From: Flectonema sp. DT1601
Lineage: Eukaryota > Euglenozoa > Diplonemea > Diplonemida > Diplonemidae
Length of the DNA stretch: 64,000 nt
Direction of reading: 5' to 3'
Assembly: GCA_964019425.1 (NCBI GenBank)
Contig: OZ025791.1
Span: 124,001-188,000 of the forward strand
Below are positions 33,129 through 45,122 of the stretch, piece after piece (the first letter of the stretch is position 1; each line of letters starts with the position of its first letter). The position numbers were made by a program, and so were the translations under genes. The notes under the pieces are model-generated. The model did not search any database and was not told the DNA's origin. It saw only the letters and a program-made list of their open reading frames with translations.

Positions 33129-34472
33129 TCAGAGGTCTTCCATATTTGGAGATGAGAAGACGAGCGACTGGTGCAATTCGGAGTGCAGACGATTTGGTTG
33201 AGATCTTTGACGAGCGTTGAAAGCATCGATATTATGCTGTGCTGTGTTGTATGCGTCGTCTCTCAATTTCGCTAGTGAATCGTGTGCTGGTATTGAAGGC
33301 ACACTACTTATCTGCTGTGTTGGGACTTGACCAACAGGTGACGTTACAAAGTCTGACGGCACATTCAGTTCGAGTATCTTTGCGAGTGCAGTGAGGTCGA
33401 CTTGCCTCGCAATTTCATTTCCATCCAAACCGTAAGCTGCTTCCGGCTGTGCAGGTGCTGGCGGGGAATAAATTCCGCCCGCTTGCGGAGTTGGAAGAGG
33501 TTGGTAACTGCCAGCCCCGCTGCGCATTTCACCCACCGTGTTGTTAAGTCTTTCGATTGTGTCGGTTTGACTCAAACTCTGATTCAGAAGGTGAGGAACT
33601 ATAGAAAGGGCTTGACTGGAACGATGTTTCTGTTCGGAGAGAGCTTTCATGTGTTCCTGAATAGCTGCCGTCTGCTTGGCGATCAAAAGATCTTTTCTTT
33701 TCATAGCTTCAACAAGACAGAGGAGGTCTTCTTTTGTTGGAGGAATCCATCCATCCGAGTTGGGATCACAATTAGCAGGAGGAGGACTACCAGGAAGGTC
33801 TGCTGGTGTGATTTCATTATCTGGTGGACGAGGACTCATTCGAATACTTCGCATCCTTTGAGGTGACACAGAAGGACTGACTGGGACTGCTCCCACACCA
33901 GCAGCAATAGAGTACATTGACTGTTGACTCATAACTGGTTGATGACTTGCAATTGGTACTAACATCTCATCTGTTGGTCCAATTCCTTCAAATTTTAGTT
34001 TTAAAATTTTAATAAGTTCCTCCTCATGTCCGCGGTACGCTCCCATCATAGCTCCGATACAGTTCGCTTTCAATGGTTCGTAACGCCGATAAAGTGCTTC
34101 GACGATACTCCGTTGTCGAGAAGCGTCGTTGAGTGGGATGAGTCCCCTGTCTGAGAAGTAAGTACTACGGTAGCGGCCTTCGAGAGTCGTCAGTAGACTC
34201 TCAAGTCCGCGAGGATGCCAATCTCTCACTAATTTTGAAACTCCTTTTGTTTTTGAAGGGTAGTAAGCTCTGTAGAAATCATCAATCGCACACCAAACTT
34301 CAAAGAAACGCCATGCTCCGTACTTCTCTTCCAGCTTTCGATACATACTTTCCTCCCTCCCTGAATAAGTATTTACCACCTTGGCTATACTTTGTAACTT
34401 GTCAGGTGCATGGAGAGAGTAAAACACGTAAAGCCGCTCGGCAGGGCTGGCAGCGTCTATCGAATGCGCCAT
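33129..34472 (-). CDS. Two-copy ERLYVFY...KYG helical-motif protein, unknown function
   Basis: A 447-residue single-exon protein. The N-terminus has two copies of a helical motif of about 40 residues. The first begins ERLYVFYSLHAPDKLQSIAK and ends EESMYRKLEEKYG (near residues 12-52). The second begins IVEALYRRYEPLKANCIGAM and ends EEELIKILKLKF (near 125-165). I have seen similar F-Y-x-x-P-x-K ... Y-x-G-x-E-x-x-L-x-x-K-Y-G modules in proteins of diverse protists, but I know no assigned function. The middle and C-terminus are Pro/Ser/Gln-rich, with a short coiled coil (EDLLCLVEAMKRKDLLIAKQ). The start follows a T-rich tract ending ATTCATTTCTCAG by 10 bases. Cytoskeletal or trafficking roles are possible but unsupported. 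Confidence 0.72.
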   Translation of the reverse strand: MAHSIDAASPAERLYVFYSLHAPDKLQSIAKVVNTYSGREESMYRKLEEKYGAWRFFEVWCAIDDFYRAYYPSKTKGVSKLVRDWHPRGLESLLTTLEGRYRSTYFSDRGLIPLNDASRQRSIVEALYRRYEPLKANCIGAMMGAYRGHEEELIKILKLKFEGIGPTDEMLVPIASHQPVMSQQSMYSIAAGVGAVPVSPSVSPQRMRSIRMSPRPPDNEITPADLPGSPPPANCDPNSDGWIPPTKEDLLCLVEAMKRKDLLIAKQTAAIQEHMKALSEQKHRSSQALSIVPHLLNQSLSQTDTIERLNNTVGEMRSGAGSYQPLPTPQAGGIYSPPAPAQPEAAYGLDGNEIARQVDLTALAKILELNVPSDFVTSPVGQVPTQQISSVPSIPAHDSLAKLRDDAYNTAQHNIDAFNARQRSQPNRLHSELHQSLVFSSPNMEDL

Positions 34473-34779
34473 CTGTTGAATCTGAGAAATGAATACAAAC
34501 AATTAATTTGTGAAGACTTCTTTAAAACTCAAATGTTGTGAACAGGCATTGCTTTCTTAATTAAGACTGTAGAGTAAATAAATTTCTTGTTATTTAATCA
34601 CCAACAGCAACAATCTGTGTAGCTATTCGCGAAGTACCTCAACTAATAACAAAACAAAGACTGTTCCTTAAAGAGAGAAAAGATATTAATGAAATGCCTA
34701 ACACATCAGCTCAAAGTCTGTTGTGATAAGTTAGACTACTTCAAGTACGGTGTGGCTGCTGTTCGATGATATTCTCAAC

Positions 34780-36492
34780 TCACAACAAGTTCTTGCTCAC
34801 TGGAGTTAGAGGCTTCAATGTCCTCACAGGTCCCGACATTGAAGGGCCTGCTGACAGTGCGAGGTATTCCTGAGATGCGAAAAACTTATCAAATAGTGAT
34901 GGGAGCTGTCCCCAAGGCTGGACAGAACGCCCCTCACTTTTAATTGTTATTTTGTTTTCTGAACTCCAAACTCCCAAATGAGATGAGATTGCCTGCTGCT
35001 GCAGTTGGAATAACCTACTCGTAGAATCCTCAAGTTCATTACAAGTTAGATAAGCCTTCCCAGATGATATTAATTCTTCCTGAACTGATTTCCCTTTTAC
35101 AAGTCTGACGTCGAAAAGATCAGACTTCGTGTTCTCTCCAACTGGTGTGATGATCACTTCCTTCTGTCGTAACATTTGATTTAAAGTTCTAACTATTCCA
35201 TTGACTCCGTCGTAAACAACTCTGGCGAGTTTGATTTGAAGTTCTGACCCGTCTTCTGTTTCAATTAAAATAGTTTTACTTCCGGCTGACAACACCACTC
35301 CTTTGATTTCAATATCGTCGCTGATGTCGAGATCCATGTTCTTGCGAGGAGTCCGCGATTGTGGTCGACTCGGTTTGGGCTCTCGCTGATGAGAATCAGT
35401 TGATTTATAAAACTCACCGACGGCATCAATCCCGAGAAGTTTCTCTCTAATTGAAAGACTGTTTGCCATTTCTCGTTTTCTCTCAGTGAATGTCTCTCTC
35501 AGGTAGCCCATCGCTTGAGATTGTTTGGCGCTCAAAACTTTACCAACTTGAGAACTTCCATCTTCTTTCAGTTGGTATGAAAAATCATTTTGTGATGGAC
35601 TGTCAGGAGCTTCTTCATCGACAGACTGCAGAAGAGATCTCTGAGCCATTCTCTGACGGATACCTTCTCTTCCTTTTTTAACTTTTGTTGATATTCCCAA
35701 ACTACTTAAAGCTTCTAATTGATCTCTAACTTCACTAAATGGATCTTTTGGATCTCTCGTACTTGGATTGTGTTCTTTTAAAATGTTTAGCTTCGTCTTC
35801 AGGCCTCCCAAAACCTTTCCGCGACTTGTGGCGTCTCGTTGGGTTACAACTTTCTTTCCTGTGTCAGTCTTTTCAATTAGCTGATTGATAATTTTATTAT
35901 TATAAGCAATCAGTGACAGTGGTACAGATTCATCGTGTCCTTCTCCTTTAAGTTTTAAATATTGACCACTCTCAGACATGAAACCCTTTCGGCAGTTCTT
36001 CCAAAAGACTGCGTTCGATACCTTCACAAGTCGAGACAAGGCGACAGTTTCTCTCGGCCTGCCTTCAGATCCAACGAAAAAGGAATCACCGCGTCTCCAG
36101 ATTGTCACAACTGCAGTTTTATCATCGTAATTAGAATCAATGACTGTACCCCAACTAATGCTATCCTTGTTGTCTCTTTTATTACTTCCTTCTTTACTGT
36201 TTCCAGTTCCGTTATTGTTGTTGTCGGTGGTTGTGTTGTTTCCATTGGTGGAGTCACTGTCGTTGTTCTTCGCGTCAGTTTCTTCGACACCAATGCACTT
36301 CAACAGCGACATCATCGCACTTTCTGCGGTTGAAAAATCGATTCCTTGTTCAGCCCACGTCTTGTCTCTGATACTCTTTACAAACTTCCCACTCGACGAT
36401 GCACTCTGCGACTTGCATTTTATCATCACGAGATTTCCTCGTTTGATTTCATTGTCGAACATCATAGTCGAGCATCCCCGTGGGATAGCCAT
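34780..36492 (-). CDS. SNase-fold (Tudor-SN-like) protein, probably non-catalytic
   Basis: A 570-residue single-exon protein. The first 220 residues may hold Tudor/SH3-like barrels (AIPRGCSTMMFDNEIKRGNL; SISWGTVIDSNYDDKTAVVT). The C-terminal 130 residues resemble the staphylococcal-nuclease fold: KGVVLSAGSKTILIETEDGS, then DLFDVRLVKGKSVQEELISS, then LQQQAISSHLGVWSS. The last is the SNase helix pattern with its conserved Gly-x-Trp. The catalytic Arg-Asp-Glu-Arg set of active SNases is not apparent, so a binding rather than nuclease role is likely. The centre is helical and charged, with Asn/Asp/Thr runs. Splicing or RNA-granule roles known for Tudor-SN proteins are only an analogy. The start is preceded by TTTTTTTTCAG and a leader that holds a two-codon uORF (ATG TCT TAA). 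Confidence 0.6.
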   Translation of the reverse strand: MAIPRGCSTMMFDNEIKRGNLVMIKCKSQSASSSGKFVKSIRDKTWAEQGIDFSTAESAMMSLLKCIGVEETDAKNNDSDSTNGNNTTTDNNNNGTGNSKEGSNKRDNKDSISWGTVIDSNYDDKTAVVTIWRRGDSFFVGSEGRPRETVALSRLVKVSNAVFWKNCRKGFMSESGQYLKLKGEGHDESVPLSLIAYNNKIINQLIEKTDTGKKVVTQRDATSRGKVLGGLKTKLNILKEHNPSTRDPKDPFSEVRDQLEALSSLGISTKVKKGREGIRQRMAQRSLLQSVDEEAPDSPSQNDFSYQLKEDGSSQVGKVLSAKQSQAMGYLRETFTERKREMANSLSIREKLLGIDAVGEFYKSTDSHQREPKPSRPQSRTPRKNMDLDISDDIEIKGVVLSAGSKTILIETEDGSELQIKLARVVYDGVNGIVRTLNQMLRQKEVIITPVGENTKSDLFDVRLVKGKSVQEELISSGKAYLTCNELEDSTSRLFQLQQQAISSHLGVWSSENKITIKSEGRSVQPWGQLPSLFDKFFASQEYLALSAGPSMSGPVRTLKPLTPVSKNLL

Positions 36493-36783
36493 CGGGGGGT
36501 TGTTTGTTTTAAGACATCTGAAAAAAAATAAAAACATAAACCGACAATACGAATAACATAACTACCTCTCTTCATTTATTATTATTTTCTTTCTGACTCT
36601 GTAAAAAAATAGAAATGTCAGCAACAAAGTATTTAACCGACTTAGAGTACTGAAGTGTTTTATTTGTGTAAATAACAACAAAATGTTTATAAAATAATAA
36701 TATTCGAAGTGTTCACCGTCTGTTCATAAACATGTTGAGTACGAAGTGTAAATGTTACTCAGCAGCAACTCAACAGAAGTATT

Positions 36784-39700
36784 TTATTTGATTGAAGAAG
36801 TCTTCAGTAGTGCGTCCTGTTCTCGGTTACGCGCTGACTGTTTTTTATATTCTTTCAACATCGTTGTTATGTCGATGTTTTCTTTCGGTGACAAGCTAGC
36901 AGTAGTCTCTTTATGCCAAGAAGATATATTCTCAGGAGCAGACTGAATCCTTGAAGAGTATCCTCCTCTATTTGGACCCCAATATTTAACTTCTGAAATA
37001 GCAGTTGGGGATTGATGTGCAGAGTGAGTTGGAAACTGACGGCTGACACTAACTACTTCAAATTTCTGAAGTCGAAGACGCAGCTCGCGTATCAACTGAT
37101 TTAACAAACTGTGCTCCTCATCTTGATCTCGTAATTGTTTTTGTAATGTAGCGATGACACTATCCTCTTCAGAAGTTATTTCATTTTTCATTGCAGCAGC
37201 TCGCTTTAGTAGTGCGTTGGTTTCCTCAAGGCTGCGTAGTTTCGGATCCGTCATGCGAATTTCTTCGGAAAGTCTTTTCAACTGACAGTCTCTGTCGTAC
37301 AACAACGAATCCAATTCGTTTATTTTGCGACTTGATTTTCGAGTTTGAACGGCCAACTCTTTTTGTACATCATTCGTGACTCCTTTTAGACGTTCCATTT
37401 CAATCTCACGGACGCTGATTTCCTGAGCGAGTCGAGCGAGTTCACTCTGAAGACGAGATAATTCTGTGGCTTGTTTAACGATTTGAGTTTGAAGACGTTC
37501 GTTGGTGGCTTCACTTCGTCTTAATATCTCACTCTCCTTCTCATGACTAACTACAACAGCTTCTTGGCGACTTCTCTCTTTTCTGTTGATCTCCTCCATC
37601 AGTCTCCCTAACTCTATCTCCTGCCCTTCCGAGTGATTCGCTAAAAGTTTCTTTTGTTCAGTTAGAGAGTCGATGATATCTTTAAAGTCGCTGACTTCCT
37701 TTGAGGTGTTGAACTTTCTCTTCTTCTCCTCTTCTTGCATTTCAACTATTTGTTGAAGAAGAGAACTTTTAGCGATTCGAAGTTCATTAACTTCTTTTTT
37801 AAATTGTTCATTTCGCTCTTTCACTTCTTCTACCAAAGTAGTCATGTCAACTGAGACAGCAGAACTCGTGTATCCCATTCTCTCTCTTTCGGCAATCCGT
37901 AGCCGTCTTTCGTCTTCAATTCTTCCCTTTGCTATTTCATGGTCGTGTTTTAAATTATTTAATTCCCTCTTTGTGGAACTCAATTCAGATTCGTACTCTT
38001 GCTGTGACTTCTCCATCTGTTTGAGTTGTTGGTTTTGTGTTGAAGACTACCACCACCTCTCTGATAAATAATAACAACACATACAATCTCACGATCCTTA
38101 TCAATCACTTTGTTATTCACGGCTGCTATCGATTCTTTTTCTCTTAACTTCGCACTGAGATTTTCAATAGTACCGCAGAGTGACACGCGTTGTAATTCCC
38201 ATTGGTTCTGTTTGTGTGTTTGTTGTAATTTATAAAAGTGTTGTAGTAATTGTTAATAAATATTATCAACTTATAACAAACCTTGTCCAGTTGATTTCGA
38301 GATGTGACGCTGTCGATGTCTGCGTTGTGAAGTCCGACATCTCTTTCAAGTCGAAGTCGTTCTACTCTCTCGAGACCCAATTCTTGTTCTGTCAATTTGA
38401 GAACTTTATTAATCTCACTTGTGTTGTCATCATCTTCAACACTTTTAGAATAAAGTGACGCCTGTCGCTTAGATAGTTCAAGTTCTATTTCAACGTTCTT
38501 TAATTGATGTTCTGAGTGAATTGTTTTCTTCTTCTGTTCGTGGATTTCGCGTTCGCGAGTTTCCAATCGAAGAGTGAGTTCATTCAGCACGCCTTTTATT
38601 ACATCAAGTTGAGCCTTCGCACCGGCCTGCTCAGCGTTTTGTTCGGAAATAAAATTTAAATGTTCCTCAAGTTCTATCATACGATCAACGAGTCCTTGTT
38701 TAGTCAGTTCATTAAATCCTTCCTTTCGGAGTTCTGATTCTCTCGCAAGGATCGCTTCTTCTTCGATTCGCTGAACGTTAATCTTCTCCTCCTTTAGAGT
38801 CGCATTGGACTTCGTTAACTCCTCGTTTTCTTTAATCAGTCGAAGTAGTTGAGATTTCATACTTTTCAACAGCTCGTCTTTGTCTCGCAGAAGTGTTTGG
38901 AGTTCAATTTTCGTTTCGTCGAATCCGAGATCTGTTGGAATAGTTACCAACTCCTGTTTACAACCACCCGACAGTCTGATGTCTGTTTCACTTCTTTCAG
39001 TTAAGCATCCGAATCTTTGATCGGTCATTTCCTCACCACTTTGACGATGAGTCTCCTCGTCATCGACCTGTTGATTCCCGTCGCTCAGAATGTATTTTCC
39101 GGTGTCAACATTTGAAGCCTGAGGTCTGGTGGTGTTGTCATGAAATAGAACATCGCTGTCCTTGTTTCCATCAGCAGCTGTTGAACTTCTTTTCCCATCT
39201 CCCACAAGCTCTTGTTGTGAAGAACTCCCCCTGAGCTGAGCTGCTGTCCCAACAGGATTTCCCCTTCCTGTACTGACATCGGGAGCTTCGCTCCCCTTTT
39301 GCAAATCTGAGGCATCGATAGCATCAGAGGGTGTAACGTCCCTCTTTGAAGCAACAGAAGATTCTTTTATACAAACGTTGTCGTTGCCAGGAGTGGATAC
39401 TTCACTTTTTCTTTGAGATACTTGCGGGTCGTCACCAAAATCTTGAATCGATTTCCGCTGCAGTGGCGCACTCGTCGAGTTGTTTTGATTCGACGCAATT
39501 GAAGAACGAGTCGCACCAGATGCCGGAGCCTTAGCTCCGGGAAGCATCGTACCCTCGGCAACGGGCTGGGGTGGTGCCCAAGGAACAGAATCTCTTCTCT
39601 CTCCCTGAGTGTTGTCCTGACTACTGAGAGTATGAGTGTTACTGCCGAAAGTTTCAATCTGGTTGGTATCCTCTCTGTCCGGAACGTCACCGCCACGAAT

Positions 39701-42283
39701 TTGTTTCCCAACCTGCCGAGCCTTACCCGATGCAGCTTCAGGTAAACCACTTGTCGGAGTCACAGCCCCAGGAACTGGATTGGCGTCATTGCGGAATGAA
39801 TTTACATTTGTTGCAGAAGTCCAAACTGCACTCGTTTGTTGAGTGCTCGCGAAGTGCTCATCGAAGCCTCTGACTGAGTTCCCAATTGGAGCTTCTGAAC
39901 CCTTCCGTAAATAAATATTATCGCCATCACGTTCTCCGAAGTGTTGATTTTGAGGACTCCGATCGGAGTTCCGCTGACCAGAATTGTGAAGTTCCATTTC
40001 ATGAAGTTGACTTTCCCTTTTCGTTAACTCGACTTCCAGTTCATCAATTACGGTTTCCTTTGTTGAAAGTAACTTTTCTAATAAGTTGATTCTCCCTTCC
40101 TTCTCTCTCAACACCTGCTGCTGAAGTTGAATCCGCTGGTGGCTGGCTGCGAGCTCGTTATTCAGCTCCCGAACTTCATATTCGTCGATTCGACTGCTCC
40201 GTCTCAAAGGGATTGGAGTACTGGTCAGGTCCACAGCAGCTTCTTGCAATCGCTGGACGTGTTTTTGTGACTCCGTCACCTCAACATGTGCATCGTTCAG
40301 ATCCCTCACCGCATCTCTGAGTTCAGATTCGCGATCACGAAGTCTACCCGTCACCTCTCTGATGTATTCCTCGCGACGAGAAAGCTTCCCACGTAGAGAT
40401 TCACTTTCCTTTCGAAGAGAAAGTAACTCACCAGAATCTGTTTGTTCGATTATTGTCCGAACCTCAGAAACTGGAATAGCAGCCACCTGTTGCTGCAGCT
40501 GATCAATTAACTGGAGATGTTTCTCAGCAACCATTCGATGCTGATGAATACTTTCCTCCTGAAGTCGAATTGTTTCGCATTTCTCTTCGAGATTCTGAAC
40601 TTGTAATGCGAGTGCTGTGTCTTTGTCGTCACTCAGATGTTTAATCGAATCGAATTGCGACATCATTTTTGTAACGACCGGGTCACAGAGTTGCATGTCT
40701 TGAAGTTGGAGTTTCTTTTTCTGTTCAGCCACTACTTGAGAAAGAATCTTATTCTCTTCCGATGCAATGTCGAGTGCGACGCTCCTCTTTCGAAGAGTTG
40801 CGAGTTCGTCGGGTAAGACAGCGCTGGACTCCAACTTCTGTCTGATGTTCCTCTCAACGGACAACTCTCCTCTCAGTTTGTGAATCTCTGTTGTAGCAGC
40901 CGCCTTCTTACTCAAAACCTGACATTCGCGTTGTAGCTTTTCATTCTCACTTCTGACTGTTCGAAAAGCGTCTTTCTGCTTCGAAATGTCTTTTTGCAAC
41001 TTCCGAATTCGATGATCCGCTTTTTCGTTGTCTACGTTGGCATCTTTGGCCTCTCGTTCCTTTTCCTGACGACTGTTTTCAATGAATTGATTCTTAACTT
41101 GTATTTCGTCGCGCAGTAGTTGTCTCTCAGCTTCCAGGTGGAGATTAAGTTCTTTTACTTGTTGAAGTTCCGCTGTGGTAGCAGACAGTACTTGTTCCGA
41201 CTTAGGATCAGGTTTAACTATTTCTGTAGTGGCTACTGGTTTTGTTAAAGGTTTGTGAATCTTAGGCGCCGGTTGCAAAATATTGTTCGTAATCGACTGC
41301 TGCTCCAACACACGGTGGATGTCACCCGCCTCTAACATGGTGTCGTCATCGTTTCGCAGCTCATCAAAAAAAACTCTGACCTTCCCATCACTGTCAGCTG
41401 TCCACACTCTGTTTACTAAATGTACAGCAGCTACTGACATTGATAAAATAACTCCCTTCGCGTGTTGATACTTTCGAAATGGTTCAAATGTATTGCTGCT
41501 AAATGACTGCAAGTTTCCCCTCCCATCACTTGTTAGAATTATGTGTCCAAGATCTAAAAGACCTTTTGCTGGACTATTGAAAGATTTGATTTGATGAACG
41601 CAGGACGACTTGTCGATATCCCAAATGCAAACTTTATTATCATCACCAGCAGACCAGAGATGTTCAGGATGGTGTTTTCCAAGTGTGATGCAATTAATAC
41701 TTTCTGTGTGTCGACCTAATTCACAGGCGTCCTCACCATCGATATCAGTGTGCCAGAAGAGGATAGAACCATCATATCCTCCACAATAAAGAATACTATC
41801 TGATGAACATAAAGACTTCACTCCACTCCCGTAGCGTACTGCTCTACTCCATTCTAATGTTGTTGTGTTCCAAATTGAGACGTAGAAATCAATAGACCCG
41901 CTGAACATCCATTTACCTTTTTCATACATTGTGGTAACTTGGTCTTTGTGACGTTTTTCTTCTAAAAGAGGTTTTTTTTTTACCGATCCAGCATCAAATA
42001 CTCTAATAAGACCAGTAGCGTATCCAACCCAGACTCTGTCGATGACGGAACTTTGAAGTGATGTGATCATCGGATTGGATTCATCTTTTGGGATTTTGTT
42101 TATAACAACTCCGTTCATGTCCCGCACACTACAACATCCATTCTTGTCTGCAGTCCACACAACTGAACCAACCGGTTCGATGCATCGGACAGCTGCACCA
42201 AACGCTCCGATAAAATTTAAATTTCCATTTGACTGCCAATCCTCATCTAGTTTTTCCTTTTTCGTTGTCACCGCCTTCTTCAT
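36784..42283 (-). CDS. Giant WD40 and coiled-coil protein
   Basis: The product has 1795 residues. Exons are 42283-38282, 38207-38085 and 38046-36784, all joined in phase 0 across GTTTGT and GTATGT donors. The first 320 residues form a beta-propeller. Blades show RVWVGYATGLIRVFD, KWMFSGSIDFYVSIWNT, LYCGGYDGSILFWHTD, HLWSAGDDNKVCIWDIDKSS and RVWTADSDGKVRVFF. The rest is long heptad coiled coil, interrupted by a disordered Ser/Asn/Gln/Pro segment at about residues 800-1090. Propeller plus long coiled coil is typical of cytoskeletal, ciliary or Golgi scaffolds, and the partner is unknown. Without splicing the gene looks like two separate coiled-coil genes. The ATG at 42283 follows a tract ending CACAACAACAG. 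Between them an out-of-frame ATG opens a four-codon uORF whose TGA overlaps the start codon as ATGA. Confidence 0.82.
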
Positions 42284-42616
42284 TTGGTACCCATCCTGTT
42301 GTTGTGTAAAAGTAAATATCAAAACACAAGTCTGTGAACGAACTGAAATTCTAATATTGATCTCCTCAAATAGAAAGTAATTTATGAAATAACAACCTGA
42401 GGAATTAATTATTATTTCACATAAAGATTAGAATTATAAATATCGAAGCGAATCAGAGCAAAAATAATTTGAATCATTTCAGTGAAATGTCAATTGTAAT
42501 TTGATCTCTCGTGACCTGTCAGAGTGATAGTAAACAGAACCTCTCTTGAGATTCACGTTGTGTGACTTCAACTGTTGTGGTGCATAATATTAAGTCCGTA
42601 ACCGTTTGGTTACGTT
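42284..42616. other. Short intergenic stretch, no gene seen
   Basis: AT-rich spacer of about 330 bases between the mitochondrial orphan's stop and the WD40 gene's start. Nothing is recognised beyond the T-rich leader tract near 42300-42320. Confidence 0.6.
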
Positions 42617-45122
42617 TCAATCTTTTTGTGGGAAATCTTCCAAGTTAAATCCTCCCTTAGGCGGTTTCACTGGTGTGAGAGTCTCCTCTTGCACGTCATC
42701 CATAATGTTCTGTTGCTGTTCTCCCTGAGTTAACTCTATGAGTTCTACTCGAGCTCGTACTCCTTCATAACCAGGAAGGAATGCATCCTGATTGGGTTGT
42801 TTGTTTGTTTATTAATTCATATTTCCAACAGAATCTGAGGAGAGGTCCTTCGTGTAATAAACCAACACAGCTATCAGTTAAAAACTAATTAATACATACT
42901 TTATATATTTGTGTCGGTACTAAAACAGCTTCCTTCGGCCATCGGTTTGTTTTCGCGGGCTTTCCCATCATTCCAATGTAATTGCTGCGACTAAACCAAA
43001 CACCTTCATCAGTTACTACTTGGTAGTTATATTTCATAGCTCCCTCGTTCTTTGGAAGCAGATTGACGAAAGATGCTCCCTCGATCCTCGCTGGCTTCAT
43101 TCGCTTTGTTATCTCCCGGGCGTCGTTTTCTATTTGTTCAATAGCTCCGCTGAGTTGTTGTTTTTTAGTAATCGAACTCCAACAATAATTGTAACGAATC
43201 CAATCCAATAAAGTTTAGATAACATACCTCGACATCTTCTCAATGTTCTTTAAATGTTTATCAACTGAATCAGGAGCTGGTGTTGGAGTATTGCAATATG
43301 GATCGAGGAGAACCTCCGGCAACGTCGACAACGCGATCTTCTCAACAGCTTCCATCTTCTTCCTCAAAGGAACTCCAACCTTGCCGTACGTACTCGCTAA
43401 CTTAGTAACAGCGTTTGCGACCACATTCCCAGGTTTTTCTCTCGGAAATTCAAGTTTTTCCCAAATATCCTATTTTTGTGATTGTTTTTTTTTTTTCCAC
43501 CATCAACAAGGATGTCAGCGGAGGATAATTATAATAATAAAATTATTTAAATATTAAAAGGAACATACACTTTCATGTTTACGACGGCGGGTACGCTGTC
43601 TAATTAGTTCGTTCATAGTCGGGTCTGGAGCTTTTCCTGGTTTGTACTCAGGTGTGAATTGATACATTTCAGGTTCTGGTTCTGATTTGTTATTCTCTGA
43701 CTGCTGCTTTCCAACATTCTTCTTTGATTGAATTTCTGCTGCAATTCTAACCAACTCCGGGTTTTGTAAAACATTCGTCTTTCTTCCACCAACTGATATT
43801 GTATTCTTTGAATCTCTTACCATCTTATCCTCATCAGTCATTACGGTGCCGTCTTTGTTTAGTTCTTGTCTGTGAGCGTTGTAAAGACGAGGCTCTCCAT
43901 CAGCGTAAACCTTCTTGTTGCCGAGGCTGTCAACCTTACGGACGGAGCCATTTGTGTCCAAGTCGGCTTCAACAACGTGGTCTTTGTTATATTTTACCCA
44001 AATCTTATCACAGCCATCGATCCTCTCGTTATCTTGTTCTATTGCCATGTGTCGAATACTACTACCTCCAGGTAGTCTCTCATAAATAGGTTTTGGAGGA
44101 AGGTAAGGAGTCTTTTCAGGAACTCCGTAGAATGCCGGAGGTGCATAGATGTCAGCGAGTAGCGGGTCGATAACGAGGGGTTCAGACTCGTCAAATATTT
44201 CTGACGAGGGGGACACATCGGAAGGTGAGGTGGTAGAGATGGTTGTGGCTGCTGACGGAATAATGTCATCAACAGCAGCTTCTTCAACTGCAGCTTCTTC
44301 AACAGCAGCTTCTTCAACTGCAGCTTCTTCAACTGCAGCTTCTTCAACTGCAGCTTCTTCAACTGCTGTAGTTGTGGTTGTCGTTGTAGTTGTGGTCACT
44401 TCAGAATCTGAAGGAGCTTCTGCTCCTTGTTTTGATCCCGCAAGTTGTTTAGCATCGTCAGGCTTCGTAATATAAACCGTCTCAACGTCTTGCCTTGGAA
44501 GAAGGTGTGCGTTCTCTTTGACGATGGATTCTAATGTTTTCAAACTTCCATTTTCATCTAACAGTCCACTAGATTGTAAGTCATCGACTAACATTGCACG
44601 TGTTAAGTCAGGACTCATCCAGGCTTCCCTTTTGTAAAGAGGAATCTTTCTTAATTCTTGTTCTGCAACATCTCTATACTTACGATGTGCTCTATGAGTG
44701 TCACCAAGTCGTTCCCGAAGGTCATCAATCTTACGACAGAGAACTGGAATAACTCTTCTCATGAACATGGGATCACCTTGATGCCAATACTCTCTGGGGC
44801 CGTATGCCATTTCCATCATTTTAAGATAGTCAACTCGCGGTTTCTCACCTGGATTCTCTGCCTTACGAGTTCGGATTTTGTAACGAGACTCCGTTAGCAG
44901 TCCAATTGCTTGTTCTCCAGACAACCACGAAAGTGAATCTTCGTCTTCTTCACTATTCTCTTTTCTTACTTTCTCAGCCCAGCTTCTGTCTACCTCTTCA
45001 CTCATGGGTTTCTGACTTTGATATTCGTAGTTTTCATTCGCTTGATTACCTTCTGAAGAATGCAACCTCTTCTGAAGTCGCATACCTGTCGACCGCGCGA
45101 CTCTTCTGATTAGGGGATTCAT
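42617..45122 (-). CDS. Predicted mitochondrial protein with VEEAA repeats, unknown function
   Basis: The product has 747 residues. Exons are 45122-43569, 43469-43228, 43176-42900 and 42787-42617. The N-terminus MNPLIRRVARSTGMRLQKRL is basic, lacks acids and suits a mitochondrial presequence. A helical charged region includes KMMEMAYGPREYWHQGDPMF and LRKIPLYKREAWMSPDLTRA. A low-complexity insert follows: ten Thr, then about six AVEEA units (DNA about 44275-44365). A second conserved-looking block (DNA 43571-44120) contains YAPPAFYGVPEKTPYLPPKP, and exon 3 has NYQVVTDEGVWFSRSNYIGM. I recognise no family. Lineage-specific mitoribosomal or respiratory-complex subunits of protists often look like this, which is only a suggestion. 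Exon 2 to 3 uses the acceptor ATTGTTGGAG, one of the less typical in this window, but it restores frame exactly. Confidence 0.68.
44275..44365 (-). repeat. Coding repeat, 15-base units (AVEEA)
   Basis: About six 15-base units encode AVEEA after a Thr run in the mitochondrial orphan protein. Units are nearly identical, so the array is young or unstable in length. Confidence 0.88.
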
